Assembly: GCF_016919005.1 (NCBI RefSeq)
Contig: NZ_JAFFQE010000005.1
Span: 248,001 to 312,000, forward strand
DNA: 64,000 nt
Origin: Desulfopila inferna
Lineage (GTDB): Bacteria; Desulfobacterota; Desulfobulbia; Desulfobulbales; Desulfocapsaceae
Direction of reading: 5' to 3'
Shown here: positions 43,806 to 51,811 of the stretch, piece after piece
How the letters are laid out: each line of letters starts with the position of its first letter
Position numbering within the stretch: position 1 is the stretch's first letter
Program-made: the position numbers and the translations under genes
The notes under the pieces: model-generated
Told to the model about the DNA's origin: nothing
Database searches by the model: none
What the model saw: the letters and a program-made list of their open reading frames with translations, nothing else

Positions 43806-45005
43806 CTAACCAATTGCGGTCTTGGCGAAAGCACTTTCTCGATATTTCTCGAAGGCCATAGCAAACGTCCTATATACTATATGAGCAAATTTGGTGTACG
43901 GCATATAGAGAAAAAGCATCATGACGGTTACAAGATGAAGGAAATAGATAATATGGCCGAAGGTCGCAAGTCCGGCCCAACGGAAAACCTCGGCAAGCAG
44001 GCCGGTAACACCGACTGCCATGATTTCCCAGATAAGAAACCAGTCATAGAAATTTCCTTGAATACCGGCATTCTTCTCTTTTTCGGACCGGGATGTCCAG
44101 AGGATATACATGCCGTAGATAAGTGCAATAGCGGAAACATTACCTAACAACTTAACAGGATTCCAGAATGTCATCGGCCCGTGAAACTGGGGCCAGAACA
44201 GTCCAAGAATATCATTGGCGAACAATGACCAGAGAGTAACGACAAAAAGACCAATAAAGGCGAAAACCAGCGGCTTATGCCCTTTTTTCCTATCGGTATT
44301 GACAGTACATTCATCAAAGCGGTTATGGTTGAGAATCTCCTTGATTGAAGGCCAGAGAAATTGTTGAACAAACTGAACGGTGGAAGGTTTATAATCAGGA
44401 TTGAGATCATGTTTTGACGCCATTCCCTTCCACAGATTGCGAATTCCCATGTACGCCGAAAAAATGGCGAGCCCCGCAGCCGGCACGGAGAACAGAACTA
44501 TAAAAAAGATATTTTTGGCATACCAGTGAAAATCCCAGTGACCAAACATACGCTGATATCCATAGCCCGCCTCAAAATTGGCATTCCAGTTATCCATAAG
44601 ACCACCGGATATGAACCATAAAACGAGAATAATGACGGAGGGAATACCGATCAGCAACGGCAGTCCTTTAGCATTGGAAGCCAGGTTTGCCAGACCTCTC
44701 GGCCACGCATAAAAATTGTAGGCATATGCCCGGATAGCTCCCAAAACCTCAGCTGGTTTGGCACCGCGAGGGCATTTCTCTGTACAGTCTCCGCATTGAT
44801 GGCAGAGAAACACATCGGTATCAGTGAGCAGGGCATCCTTCATTCCCCACTGGGACCAAATCATTTCTTTGCGCGGAAAAGGTTTCTGGTCACCTGAAAG
44901 AGGACAAACCACAGAGCACGTAGCGCACTGATAGCACTTCTTCAGTGTATCGCCGCCAACGCCCTTGAGGTATTTAATAAATTCTACATCTGGTTGAACA
45001 TTCAT
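43806..45005 (-). CDS. qmoC: quinone-interacting membrane-bound oxidoreductase subunit QmoC
   Basis: QmoC is the membrane subunit of the complex thought to pass electrons from menaquinol to AprBA. The 399-residue protein has two HdrC-type 4Fe-4S motifs, C24-C27-C30-C34 and C68-C71-C74-C78, followed by a NarI-like heme b membrane domain from about 110 to 380 with about six hydrophobic spans. It is the last qmo gene, 113 bases after qmoB, with AGAGGGG before its ATG. Confidence 0.95.
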   Translation of the reverse strand: MNVQPDVEFIKYLKGVGGDTLKKCYQCATCSVVCPLSGDQKPFPRKEMIWSQWGMKDALLTDTDVFLCHQCGDCTEKCPRGAKPAEVLGAIRAYAYNFYAWPRGLANLASNAKGLPLLIGIPSVIILVLWFISGGLMDNWNANFEAGYGYQRMFGHWDFHWYAKNIFFIVLFSVPAAGLAIFSAYMGIRNLWKGMASKHDLNPDYKPSTVQFVQQFLWPSIKEILNHNRFDECTVNTDRKKGHKPLVFAFIGLFVVTLWSLFANDILGLFWPQFHGPMTFWNPVKLLGNVSAIALIYGMYILWTSRSEKEKNAGIQGNFYDWFLIWEIMAVGVTGLLAEVFRWAGLATFGHIIYFLHLVTVMMLFLYMPYTKFAHIVYRTFAMAFEKYRESAFAKTAIG

Positions 45006-45070
45006 TTTTTCCCCTCTGTTATATTATCAAGAATAAATCATCGTTCACAGTGACCATCGCTGGTCCATAG

Positions 45071-45100
45071 CTGCAGCGACGGGGAGCGCCGCTGCAGCGG
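45071..45100 (-). promoter_or_regulatory. palindrome/hairpin in the qmoB-qmoC spacer
   Basis: CTGCAGCG (45071-45078) pairs with CGCTGCAG (45090-45097) across an 11-base loop, and CCGCTGCAGCGG at 45089-45100 is a 12-base palindrome in itself. It has no T-run. A processing or stabilising hairpin is likely. Confidence 0.45.
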
Positions 45101-45118
45101 ATGATAAAAAAACAGATT

Positions 45119-47386
45119 CTAGAAGCCCTTGAAGGGGTTTGGACCCATTTCAACAATTTCTTCTACAAAATCTTCCAGCAGTTGAGGTATCTTGTCATAA
45201 TCCGTGATAGCCACCTGCTCTGCCACAACACGTTCTGCTTCGAGACCAAGGGTTGAAAGTGTGTCACCAATATTTTCCATTCGTTTATTGGCAATCTCCG
45301 AACCCTTGACGAAGTGACACTGGTAATCGTCACCATAACTGCAGCCGAGCAGCATCGCCCCATCGAGACCGGCCGACATTGCATCCCTGATCCAGGCCAT
45401 ATTTACCGAACCAAGACAGCGTACCGGTATAAAACGAATCATATGATTAAGCTTATGCCGCTTCATTCCGGCCATATCGAGGGCTGGATAGGCATCGTTC
45501 TCACAAACAAGAACCAAAATACGCAGTCTGTCATCATCATCTTCAGGAACTTCAATGGACTTGATCATGGAACCAATCAAATCTATGTTGTAATCCTTAA
45601 AGCCGATAATACGCTCAGGACATGCTCCCATACAGGTGCCGCAGCGTCTACACCGGGTAGTATTCGGCAGCGGCGTTCCTTTTTCGTCATCATCAAGAGC
45701 TCCGAAAGGACATTCCTCGGTGCACCTTTTACACTGCGTACAGCGCTGCATAAAAAATTCAGGATAGGTAGCATCACCGGAACGCGGATGAACAGCGACA
45801 CCACGATCGGTTGATTCAAGACATTGAATGGCCTTCAGGGCTGCACCAGTCGCATCATCAATGGTCTCATCCATGGTTGCCGCCTTTCTCACACCGCCAC
45901 AGGTATAAACACCTGTTCGCCGTGTCTCGTAAGGAAAGCAGATAAAGTGGGAATCAGCATATCCGTCAAAAAGTCCGAGATCGGGAAACATGGGACCCTG
46001 GCGATAGGCAAGATTGATGGAATGCTCATGCAGCGTTGCCGGTTCCATACCTGCGGCAAGCACTACCATGTCAACCTCAAGGTTCAGATTCTCACCAAGA
46101 AGAGTGTTCTCAACGTTCACGGCCAATTTTCCACCGGCTTCCTCCACCTTCATGACATTGCCTTTGGTCATGAAGATCCCATCGTTCATTTGCGCATTCT
46201 TATAAAAAAGCTCCATATGACCAGGAGTACGCATATGCTGATAGAGTATATAAGCTCTGCCGTCGGCATTATCCTGGCATACATACTGCGCCTGCTTCAG
46301 AGCAACCATTGAGGTTACAGAGTTACAGTAGGGAAAATCCTCGTCATTATCAGCTCCGCCCGGGCTCATGACAAAGGCCACATTTGCCGGGACCTTTCCT
46401 TCTTTAGCCAGTTTTTCAAACTCGGCATTGGTGACGACGTTTTTAACACTCCCATAGCCCAGATGGTCGTACTGCGACACATCGGCAGGTCTCCAGCCGG
46501 TGGCCAATACTACGGCGCCAAAGATCTCAGCATTAGGGTCGACAGCCACATATTTCTGCCAGCCTTCGTTGGGATCTTCCATTTCGCCTTTTTCTATCTT
46601 TTCCTGCTCATCGACTGTAACTTTTGCGGGCGCGTCCCACTCGTTGCGCTCCCCGCTTTTCTTCAGGGAAACACGAAAATTACCAGGTTGACCAGCAACA
46701 CGGGCAACTTGAGTCTCGGTTTTTACGGTGATTTTTTCATTGGCATTAACCTCGGCAACCAATGATTCAACCGGATTCTCTTCAAGCTCGATCCACGGAG
46801 CCTTGCTGGGAAAGGATTGCCTCCAGCCAAGAGCTTTACCTCCTAAAACCGCCTCTTTTTCAATAATGGTCACCTCGTTGCCGGCTTTTGCCGCCTCCAG
46901 TGCAGAGGTAAGGCCGGCAATACCGCCGCCCATGACCAATATTTTCTTATTGGTACCCTCTTCGAGAACAAAGGGCTCGGGCAGTGCGGTCTTCTTGGCA
47001 CGGGTACATGCCATTCGGACATAGTCCTGGGCTGTTTCATTGAGAAATTCAGCAGCTTCAGCGTGGGGCTCTTCGCCTTCGGCGGGTTTGCCTTCGGCCC
47101 AGACCACCTGCTCGCGCAGATTCGCACGCGTGGTGATTGTACCATCACCAAAATCGAACTCTTTCTGCATTACACGCGGAGAACATGCGGCGATCACAAA
47201 GGTGTTGACTCCGTCGTTTTTCATGTCCTTTTCCATAAGAGCCCGTCCCTCGGCACCGCAGAGACAATCACTTGTTTTACATTCCATGGACATTTCACTG
47301 GTGACAACTTCGGCGAGAGCTTCCATGTCAAGTGCATCGCCGATGCCACAACCTGAGCACAAGTATGCGCAATATTTTTTATCCAT
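45119..47386 (-). CDS. qmoB: quinone-interacting membrane-bound oxidoreductase subunit QmoB
   Basis: An HdrA-like flavoprotein with a fused MvhD-type domain. The ATG at 47386 is eight bases after AGGAGG and gives 755 residues; another ATG two codons earlier overlaps the qmoA stop. Features in order: N-terminal cysteines (C6, C10, C13), FAD-binding GGGIAG at 153-158, two 4Fe-4S motifs at 549-593 (CTQCKRCTEECP, CRRCGTCMGACP), and the MvhD domain from about 620 to 745 with CLGSVN and GCSYGDDYQCH. It has no membrane span and should bind QmoC and QmoA. Confidence 0.95.
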   Translation of the reverse strand: MDKKYCAYLCSGCGIGDALDMEALAEVVTSEMSMECKTSDCLCGAEGRALMEKDMKNDGVNTFVIAACSPRVMQKEFDFGDGTITTRANLREQVVWAEGKPAEGEEPHAEAAEFLNETAQDYVRMACTRAKKTALPEPFVLEEGTNKKILVMGGGIAGLTSALEAAKAGNEVTIIEKEAVLGGKALGWRQSFPSKAPWIELEENPVESLVAEVNANEKITVKTETQVARVAGQPGNFRVSLKKSGERNEWDAPAKVTVDEQEKIEKGEMEDPNEGWQKYVAVDPNAEIFGAVVLATGWRPADVSQYDHLGYGSVKNVVTNAEFEKLAKEGKVPANVAFVMSPGGADNDEDFPYCNSVTSMVALKQAQYVCQDNADGRAYILYQHMRTPGHMELFYKNAQMNDGIFMTKGNVMKVEEAGGKLAVNVENTLLGENLNLEVDMVVLAAGMEPATLHEHSINLAYRQGPMFPDLGLFDGYADSHFICFPYETRRTGVYTCGGVRKAATMDETIDDATGAALKAIQCLESTDRGVAVHPRSGDATYPEFFMQRCTQCKRCTEECPFGALDDDEKGTPLPNTTRCRRCGTCMGACPERIIGFKDYNIDLIGSMIKSIEVPEDDDDRLRILVLVCENDAYPALDMAGMKRHKLNHMIRFIPVRCLGSVNMAWIRDAMSAGLDGAMLLGCSYGDDYQCHFVKGSEIANKRMENIGDTLSTLGLEAERVVAEQVAITDYDKIPQLLEDFVEEIVEMGPNPFKGF

Positions 47387-47391
47387 TGTCA

Positions 47392-48651
47392 TTACCTCCT
47401 GGATACCTGAATTGCCTTTAAGGCAGCTGCAGTGGATGATTGGGTCGTGGTTACAACATCAGCGGCTTTTCTGGCACACCCTGCCGATATCATACCTTTT
47501 TCAAAATCAGAAATGATAAAACCGCTGCTATCCATATCCAGATCAACAGGAGCACCATCTATTGCCACTGAAGGCTGCATTCCGGTGGCAAGAACTGCCA
47601 TATCCACCTTCTGATGCATTTTTTCGGCAGTCACGGCATTTTCCGCAACAACCGTAACCCCACCATCAGCCTCAGGTACTATTTCCGCAACTTTACCTTT
47701 GATAAATACCGCATTTTCATCACTCATCAACTTAGCACGGAATTTTTCATATTTCCCCGGAGTACGGAGATCAATGTAAAACACATAAATCTTGGCATCG
47801 GGATATCTTTCACGAACGTAGGTCATCTGCTTCATGGTCGCCATGCAACAGATATGGGAACAGTATTCGAGATGATTTTCATCACGGGAGCCAGCACACT
47901 GAACAAAGGCTATCGATTCTATTTCCTTGTTGTCTCCAGGACGAAGGATAGCACCGCCGGTAGGTCCGCTGGGAGATGCCATTCGTTCAATTTCCATATT
48001 AGTGACAATGGCGTTGGAATGACCATATTTCAGGTTATCCATTTTAGTAGGCTCATAGGGGACCCAGCCAGTAGCCCAGACAATCGAGCCTACATTGACC
48101 GTTACGGTCTGTGGCTTCATGTCGAGATCGACAGCATTATATTTGCACGCTGCCTTGACGGCTTCCGCACCTTCAGCGGAAAGGGCTTCCTTATTGATAA
48201 CGTAACGCCGGGGAAATGCCATTTCGTGCGGCAGATAGGCAGCGGTAATTTTGTCCATGCCGAGGTTGAATTCATTATCAATGTAATCGACACTTGCGGC
48301 AGCACAATCACCGCACGCGGTACAGTTACTGTTTACATAGCGTGGAGCTATCTCAAGAGTAACTTCATAATTACCTGGACTTCCGCTGACTGACTTAACT
48401 GTCGTCATGGAATATGTCCTGATCCTGCGATTATCCTTTACGCGACGGAAATTGATTTCCAATCCGCAGCTTGGCGGACACAGTTTCGGAAAATACTGAT
48501 TAAGCTGGGCAACGCGACCACCAAAATATGCGTTCTTCTCAATCAGAAACACATCATTTCCGACTTCTGCGGCTTCAAGGGCTGCTGTAAGCCCGCTGAT
48601 ACCACCGCCTACGACCAAAATTGCACCTGAGGTGCCTTGCTCGTCAGTCAT
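47392..48651 (-). CDS. qmoA: quinone-interacting membrane-bound oxidoreductase subunit QmoA
   Basis: An HdrA-like FAD protein. The ATG at 48651, five bases after GGAGG, gives 419 residues; upstream in-frame codons lack family support. The Rossmann GGGISG is at 15-20, cysteines in LCPPSC near 58-62 and CTACGDC (110-116) follow. The last two codons before the stop (AGG AGG) form the ribosome-binding site for qmoB. It is the first gene of qmoABC; the upstream region carries a complex inverted-repeat element. Confidence 0.95.
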   Translation of the reverse strand: MTDEQGTSGAILVVGGGISGLTAALEAAEVGNDVFLIEKNAYFGGRVAQLNQYFPKLCPPSCGLEINFRRVKDNRRIRTYSMTTVKSVSGSPGNYEVTLEIAPRYVNSNCTACGDCAAASVDYIDNEFNLGMDKITAAYLPHEMAFPRRYVINKEALSAEGAEAVKAACKYNAVDLDMKPQTVTVNVGSIVWATGWVPYEPTKMDNLKYGHSNAIVTNMEIERMASPSGPTGGAILRPGDNKEIESIAFVQCAGSRDENHLEYCSHICCMATMKQMTYVRERYPDAKIYVFYIDLRTPGKYEKFRAKLMSDENAVFIKGKVAEIVPEADGGVTVVAENAVTAEKMHQKVDMAVLATGMQPSVAIDGAPVDLDMDSSGFIISDFEKGMISAGCARKAADVVTTTQSSTAAALKAIQVSRR

Positions 48652-48686
48652 ACTTTCCTCCATGGTTACTCTTAATATATTTACAA

Positions 48687-48848
48687 TTGATATTAGAACA
48701 CGCCCGGACCCATTGGACATCAAGGGTAATATCAACTCTGGAATTGCTCCCTCATGACAATCTGAGGCCAAACCTTATTAGCTTATGCAAGGCTGAGCAG
48801 AGATTTCTCCTCTCATTCTTGCATAAGCTAACGAAATCCATTCCAGAG
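48687..48848 (-). promoter_or_regulatory. multi-stem inverted-repeat element upstream of qmoA, candidate structured leader RNA
   Basis: Four perfect stems fit together. The outer stem is 48736-48744 with 48840-48848 (CTCTGGAAT/ATTCCAGAG). Inside it lie a 14-bp stem 48778-48791 with 48818-48831 (TTAGCTTATGCAAG) and a 5-bp stem 48750-48754 with 48763-48767. Directly adjacent is a 9-bp stem 48687-48695 with 48727-48735 (TTGATATTA). The element ends 35 bases before the qmoA ATG. No known riboswitch class was recognised. A DNA-level role or a mobile-element remnant is also possible. Confidence 0.6.
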
Positions 48849-48977
48849 AAAGCATCAAGATACCTTTCCCCACTCTTCCGGATACGCTGTTTCTCTTCAG
48901 GCAGATTCTTGCTTGACGACATTCCGCTATACAAACACGAAATGAGTCACTTAGGTACTGAAAAAATCGTTACATAG
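48849..48977. other. spacer between the aprA terminator and the qmoA upstream element
   Basis: The qmo promoter should lie here or just inside the repeat element. A TATAGC on the minus strand near 48926-48931 is the only -10-like hexamer seen and has no good -35. A minus-strand frame of about 56-60 codons (48752-48934) crosses into the element but has no spaced ribosome-binding site. Confidence 0.35.
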
Positions 48978-49015
48978 AAAAAATCTCCAGGAACCTGAGG
49001 CTCCTGGAGATTTTT
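48978..49015 (-). terminator. intrinsic terminator of aprBA
   Basis: A 14-bp perfect stem, AAAAATCTCCAGGA with TCCTGGAGATTTTT, around a nine-base loop, ends in T-runs on both strands. It lies 31 bases after the aprA stop and separates aprBA from qmoABC transcripts. Confidence 0.92.
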
Positions 49016-49046
49016 CAAATCACATCATGTGGTTAGATCAAATCCA

Positions 49047-51065
49047 TTACAGCCAGGGATCGGTCTCGATGATGTTGACACACTCAACCTTCTCACATTT
49101 CCATTCCTTGGATTCAGGATTGTAGGTAGAGTTTACAAAACACTTCCAGTTCTCATCGTCGCAGGTCGGGTAGTCCGATCTGTAGTAGAAACCTGGGTAG
49201 CGTGATTCCTTACGGAATTCGATGTGACGGATATGAGACTCAACACACCAGATGCGGTGGTAGTTCTCCCAGCAGCGGAGAAGCTCATGAAGGTCACCAG
49301 CTGCCATTTTCTCAGCATCTTCACGCAGAAGCTTGAGGAGGTCCAGGCAGATGTTGAGCAGTTTTCCGGAAGTCATGTAGTACGTCGCAACACCACCACC
49401 ATATTCATCGGTGGCCTTCATCAGACGCATCATCAGACCGGCAGGCTTGCAGTAGTTCGGGTTGACGTCTTCAGCGGTGGAAGCACCAACAAATTCCTGA
49501 TAACGTTTTACCGGAGCATAGATCTCATCGGCAAGTTCCTGCGCAGTTACCTTCAACTCTGGTTTGAAATCGGCATTGTCACGGCAGAATTTAACCATCT
49601 GCTTGGCGCAAATACGACCTTCTGCATGGGAACCGGAGGAGAACTTATGACCGGAGGCACCAACACCGTCACCGGCTGTGAACAGACCGTCTACGGTGGT
49701 CATACGGTTGTATCCCCACTTGTACTTATGCGCGCGGGAATCATTTTTGATATCCGGTACCCAGTCTTCTTCTGGTCCGGAAGTCCAGATACCACAACAG
49801 CCGGAATGGGATCCGAGCATGTATGGTTCGGTTGGCATGATTTCGGAACCTACTTTCTCAGGCTCGATGTTCATACCGGCCCACAATCCTGCCTGACCAA
49901 CTGACATATCGAGGAAGTCTTCCCATGCCTCAGACTCGAGATGTTTCCAGAATTTCTTCAGGGACTTCTCGTCCATACCAGCTTCCTTACGTTCATCAAG
50001 GAAAGCATTCAAGGCAACGTCGGTAGCCATGTAGATAGGTCCACGACCGGCTCTGAGCTCATTAATCATGAGGTGGTTACGCAGACAGGTAGGAGTAACT
50101 GCAGATCCGCCGTAAGGCATGAACTTCTCCAACTCGTCTTTTACTGCATCACTGTTTGCATAGAACTCTCCCAGGCCGTTGGATACTTTGGCTTTGAAAA
50201 GAAGGAACCAGGCGCCAACAGGACCGTAGCCATCTTTGAAACGGGCAGGGGTGAAACGATTTTCCATCATGGTCAGAGTTGCACCGACCTCAGCTGCCAG
50301 GGTGTAAGTGGAACCGGCATTCCATACCGGATACCAGGCGCGGCCTTTTCCTTCACCTGTGGAGCGTGGACGGAAGATGTTAACGGCACCACCACATGCT
50401 ATCAGGGCGGCTTTACAACGGAAAACGTGTACTTTGTTTTCACGGGTGGAGAAACCGGCAGCTCCAGCAATCTGGTTCGGCTTGTTCTTGTCGAGCAGGA
50501 GCTTAACGATGAAGACACGCTCAATGATATTGTCGGCGCCAAGAGCGGTTGCAGCAGGTTCAGCCACAATGCACTTGTAGGATTCGCCGTTGATCATGAT
50601 CTGCCATTTTCCTGTACGCACGGGAGTTCCACCTTCGCGCAGGGTCGGGGCAGGCTTGGCACCGTCGAGGTTCTCGCCTTTATCGTCTTTCTTCCAAATT
50701 GGAAGTCCCCATTCCTCGAAAAGCTTAACCGATTCGTCTACGTGGCGGCCACAGTCATAGATGAGATCTTCACGAACAACGCCCATGAGATCGTTGCGAA
50801 CCATTTTCACATAGTTCTCAATCGGGTTCTCACCGATGTAGGTGTTAATAGCAGAAAGGCCCTGAGCTACAGCACCGGAGCGCTCCAAAGACGCCTTATC
50901 TACAAGAACGATCTTCAGATCTTCAGGTGCCCACTTCTTGATCTCAAAAGCAGCGCCACAGGCAGCCATACCACCACCGATGATCATGACATCCACGTCA
51001 TGCTCAACGACTTCCGGATTGACTACGGCTTTCAATTCACCTTTCGGTTTATTTGGTAATGCCAT
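49047..51065 (-). CDS. aprA: adenylylsulfate reductase subunit alpha
   Basis: AprA is the FAD subunit that reduces APS to sulfite and AMP in the cytoplasm. The 672-residue protein has the dinucleotide fold GGGMAACGAAFE (30-41) and the fumarate-reductase-family C-terminal FAD segment GLFTAGDGVGASGHKFSSGS. The orientation relative to AprB and Qmo fits a reductive sulfate pathway, but sequence alone cannot exclude an oxidative or disproportionating one. It follows aprB by 59 bases. Confidence 0.97.
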   Translation of the reverse strand: MALPNKPKGELKAVVNPEVVEHDVDVMIIGGGMAACGAAFEIKKWAPEDLKIVLVDKASLERSGAVAQGLSAINTYIGENPIENYVKMVRNDLMGVVREDLIYDCGRHVDESVKLFEEWGLPIWKKDDKGENLDGAKPAPTLREGGTPVRTGKWQIMINGESYKCIVAEPAATALGADNIIERVFIVKLLLDKNKPNQIAGAAGFSTRENKVHVFRCKAALIACGGAVNIFRPRSTGEGKGRAWYPVWNAGSTYTLAAEVGATLTMMENRFTPARFKDGYGPVGAWFLLFKAKVSNGLGEFYANSDAVKDELEKFMPYGGSAVTPTCLRNHLMINELRAGRGPIYMATDVALNAFLDERKEAGMDEKSLKKFWKHLESEAWEDFLDMSVGQAGLWAGMNIEPEKVGSEIMPTEPYMLGSHSGCCGIWTSGPEEDWVPDIKNDSRAHKYKWGYNRMTTVDGLFTAGDGVGASGHKFSSGSHAEGRICAKQMVKFCRDNADFKPELKVTAQELADEIYAPVKRYQEFVGASTAEDVNPNYCKPAGLMMRLMKATDEYGGGVATYYMTSGKLLNICLDLLKLLREDAEKMAAGDLHELLRCWENYHRIWCVESHIRHIEFRKESRYPGFYYRSDYPTCDDENWKCFVNSTYNPESKEWKCEKVECVNIIETDPWL

Positions 51066-51124
51066 ATTTAAATCTCCTTATACCATAAAGATTTGTTTAC
51101 GATTATACGATTCCAGCACGCCTT

Positions 51125-51541
51125 TTACTTAGGAGTTGGAAGATCGGCCTCAAGAAGCAGACATTCGTCATCCAGACTTGCACCCTTTTCACCTACATAG
51201 CCATTAGCGGCACCTTCTGCCGTTGTGCGGATGGGGAACTTAAAGCGTTTCATCGCGCCATTACGGAACTTGACCGTCCACATAATGGAATCGGAAGACC
51301 TCATTGGGTGTACCTGCCCACCCATTGGTACGAAGTCATCGTATCCACGTACAAAGATCGCACCCTGCGGACAAATCTTAACGCAGGAATAGCATTCCCA
51401 GCATGCGTCGGGCTCTTGATTATAAGCCAGCATCTCTTCAACGTTCAAAACCATCAGATCGTTGGGACAGATGTACATGCATGCGGTTTTGTCTCCGCCC
51501 TTGCAACCGTCGCATTTGGAAGGATCTACATAACTTGGCAT
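51125..51541 (-). CDS. aprB: adenylylsulfate reductase subunit beta
   Basis: AprB is the two-cluster ferredoxin that feeds electrons to AprA. The 138-residue protein has C10, C13, C21 and C25 for one 4Fe-4S cluster and C47, C50, C53 and C57 for the other, with Trp48 at the electron-transfer interface. The C-terminal arm that wraps AprA follows. A strong AGGAGG is seven bases before the ATG. It has its own promoter and a long hairpin-rich leader. Confidence 0.97.
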   Translation of the reverse strand: MPSYVDPSKCDGCKGGDKTACMYICPNDLMVLNVEEMLAYNQEPDACWECYSCVKICPQGAIFVRGYDDFVPMGGQVHPMRSSDSIMWTVKFRNGAMKRFKFPIRTTAEGAANGYVGEKGASLDDECLLLEADLPTPK

Positions 51542-51554
51542 TAAACTACCTCCT

Positions 51555-51744
51555 CAGTTAGTTTTAACTGTTGTGATCCTGCCCTTGCAGGATCCACTTA
51601 ACCTAGACACATCTATTCGTACAACAAAAATACAGCCGTGATTTTACATCTTGATTCAAGGTTAGCTAAGGCTAACCAGTCGAAATCCAAATATAAAGAA
51701 ACTACTTATTGAATCACTTCAAAAATGAACGGTGACTCATTTTT
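51555..51744 (-). promoter_or_regulatory. hairpin-rich 5' leader of aprBA
   Basis: The predicted leader of about 205 bases has four inverted repeats. From the transcript 5' end they are AAAAATGA/TCATTTTT (51721-51744), GGTTAGC/GCTAACC (51660-51677), GATCCTGC/GCAGGATC (51575-51594) and CAGTTA/TAACTG (51555-51570). The last abuts the AGGAGG of aprB. The first, at the expected transcription start, could instead be a weak ftsK terminator. Confidence 0.6.
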
Positions 51745-51754
51745 TCAAGTCTGA

Positions 51755-51783
51755 CATATAATTTGTTGCCGGGATATTGTCAA
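51755..51783 (-). promoter_or_regulatory. sigma70-type promoter of aprBA
   Basis: On the minus strand a perfect TTGACA (51778-51783) and TATATG (51755-51760) are 17 bases apart. The start would fall near 51748. It lies 29 bases downstream of the ftsK stop. Confidence 0.75.
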
Positions 51784-51811
51784 GAAAATTCAGCACTGAT
51801 GCCTGCTGTGC

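Noticed and set aside
48752-48934. Minus-strand frame of about 60 codons upstream of qmoA, possible leader peptide
   Set aside because: No suitably spaced ribosome-binding site, it is built largely from the inverted repeats, and no terminator follows that would support attenuation.
48621-48977. 118-codon plus-strand frame across the qmoA upstream region
   Set aside because: It overlaps the qmoA start and the inverted repeats, lacks a ribosome-binding site, and shows no domain.
49941-51059. 372-codon plus-strand open frame antisense to aprA
   Set aside because: aprA is an unmistakable gene on the minus strand; the antisense product has no recognisable motif.
48687-51744. Rex-type operators (TTGTGAA-N4-TTCACAA) near qmoA or aprB
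   Set aside because: No convincing match was found; TTGTGATC near aprB is only a half-site within another hairpin.
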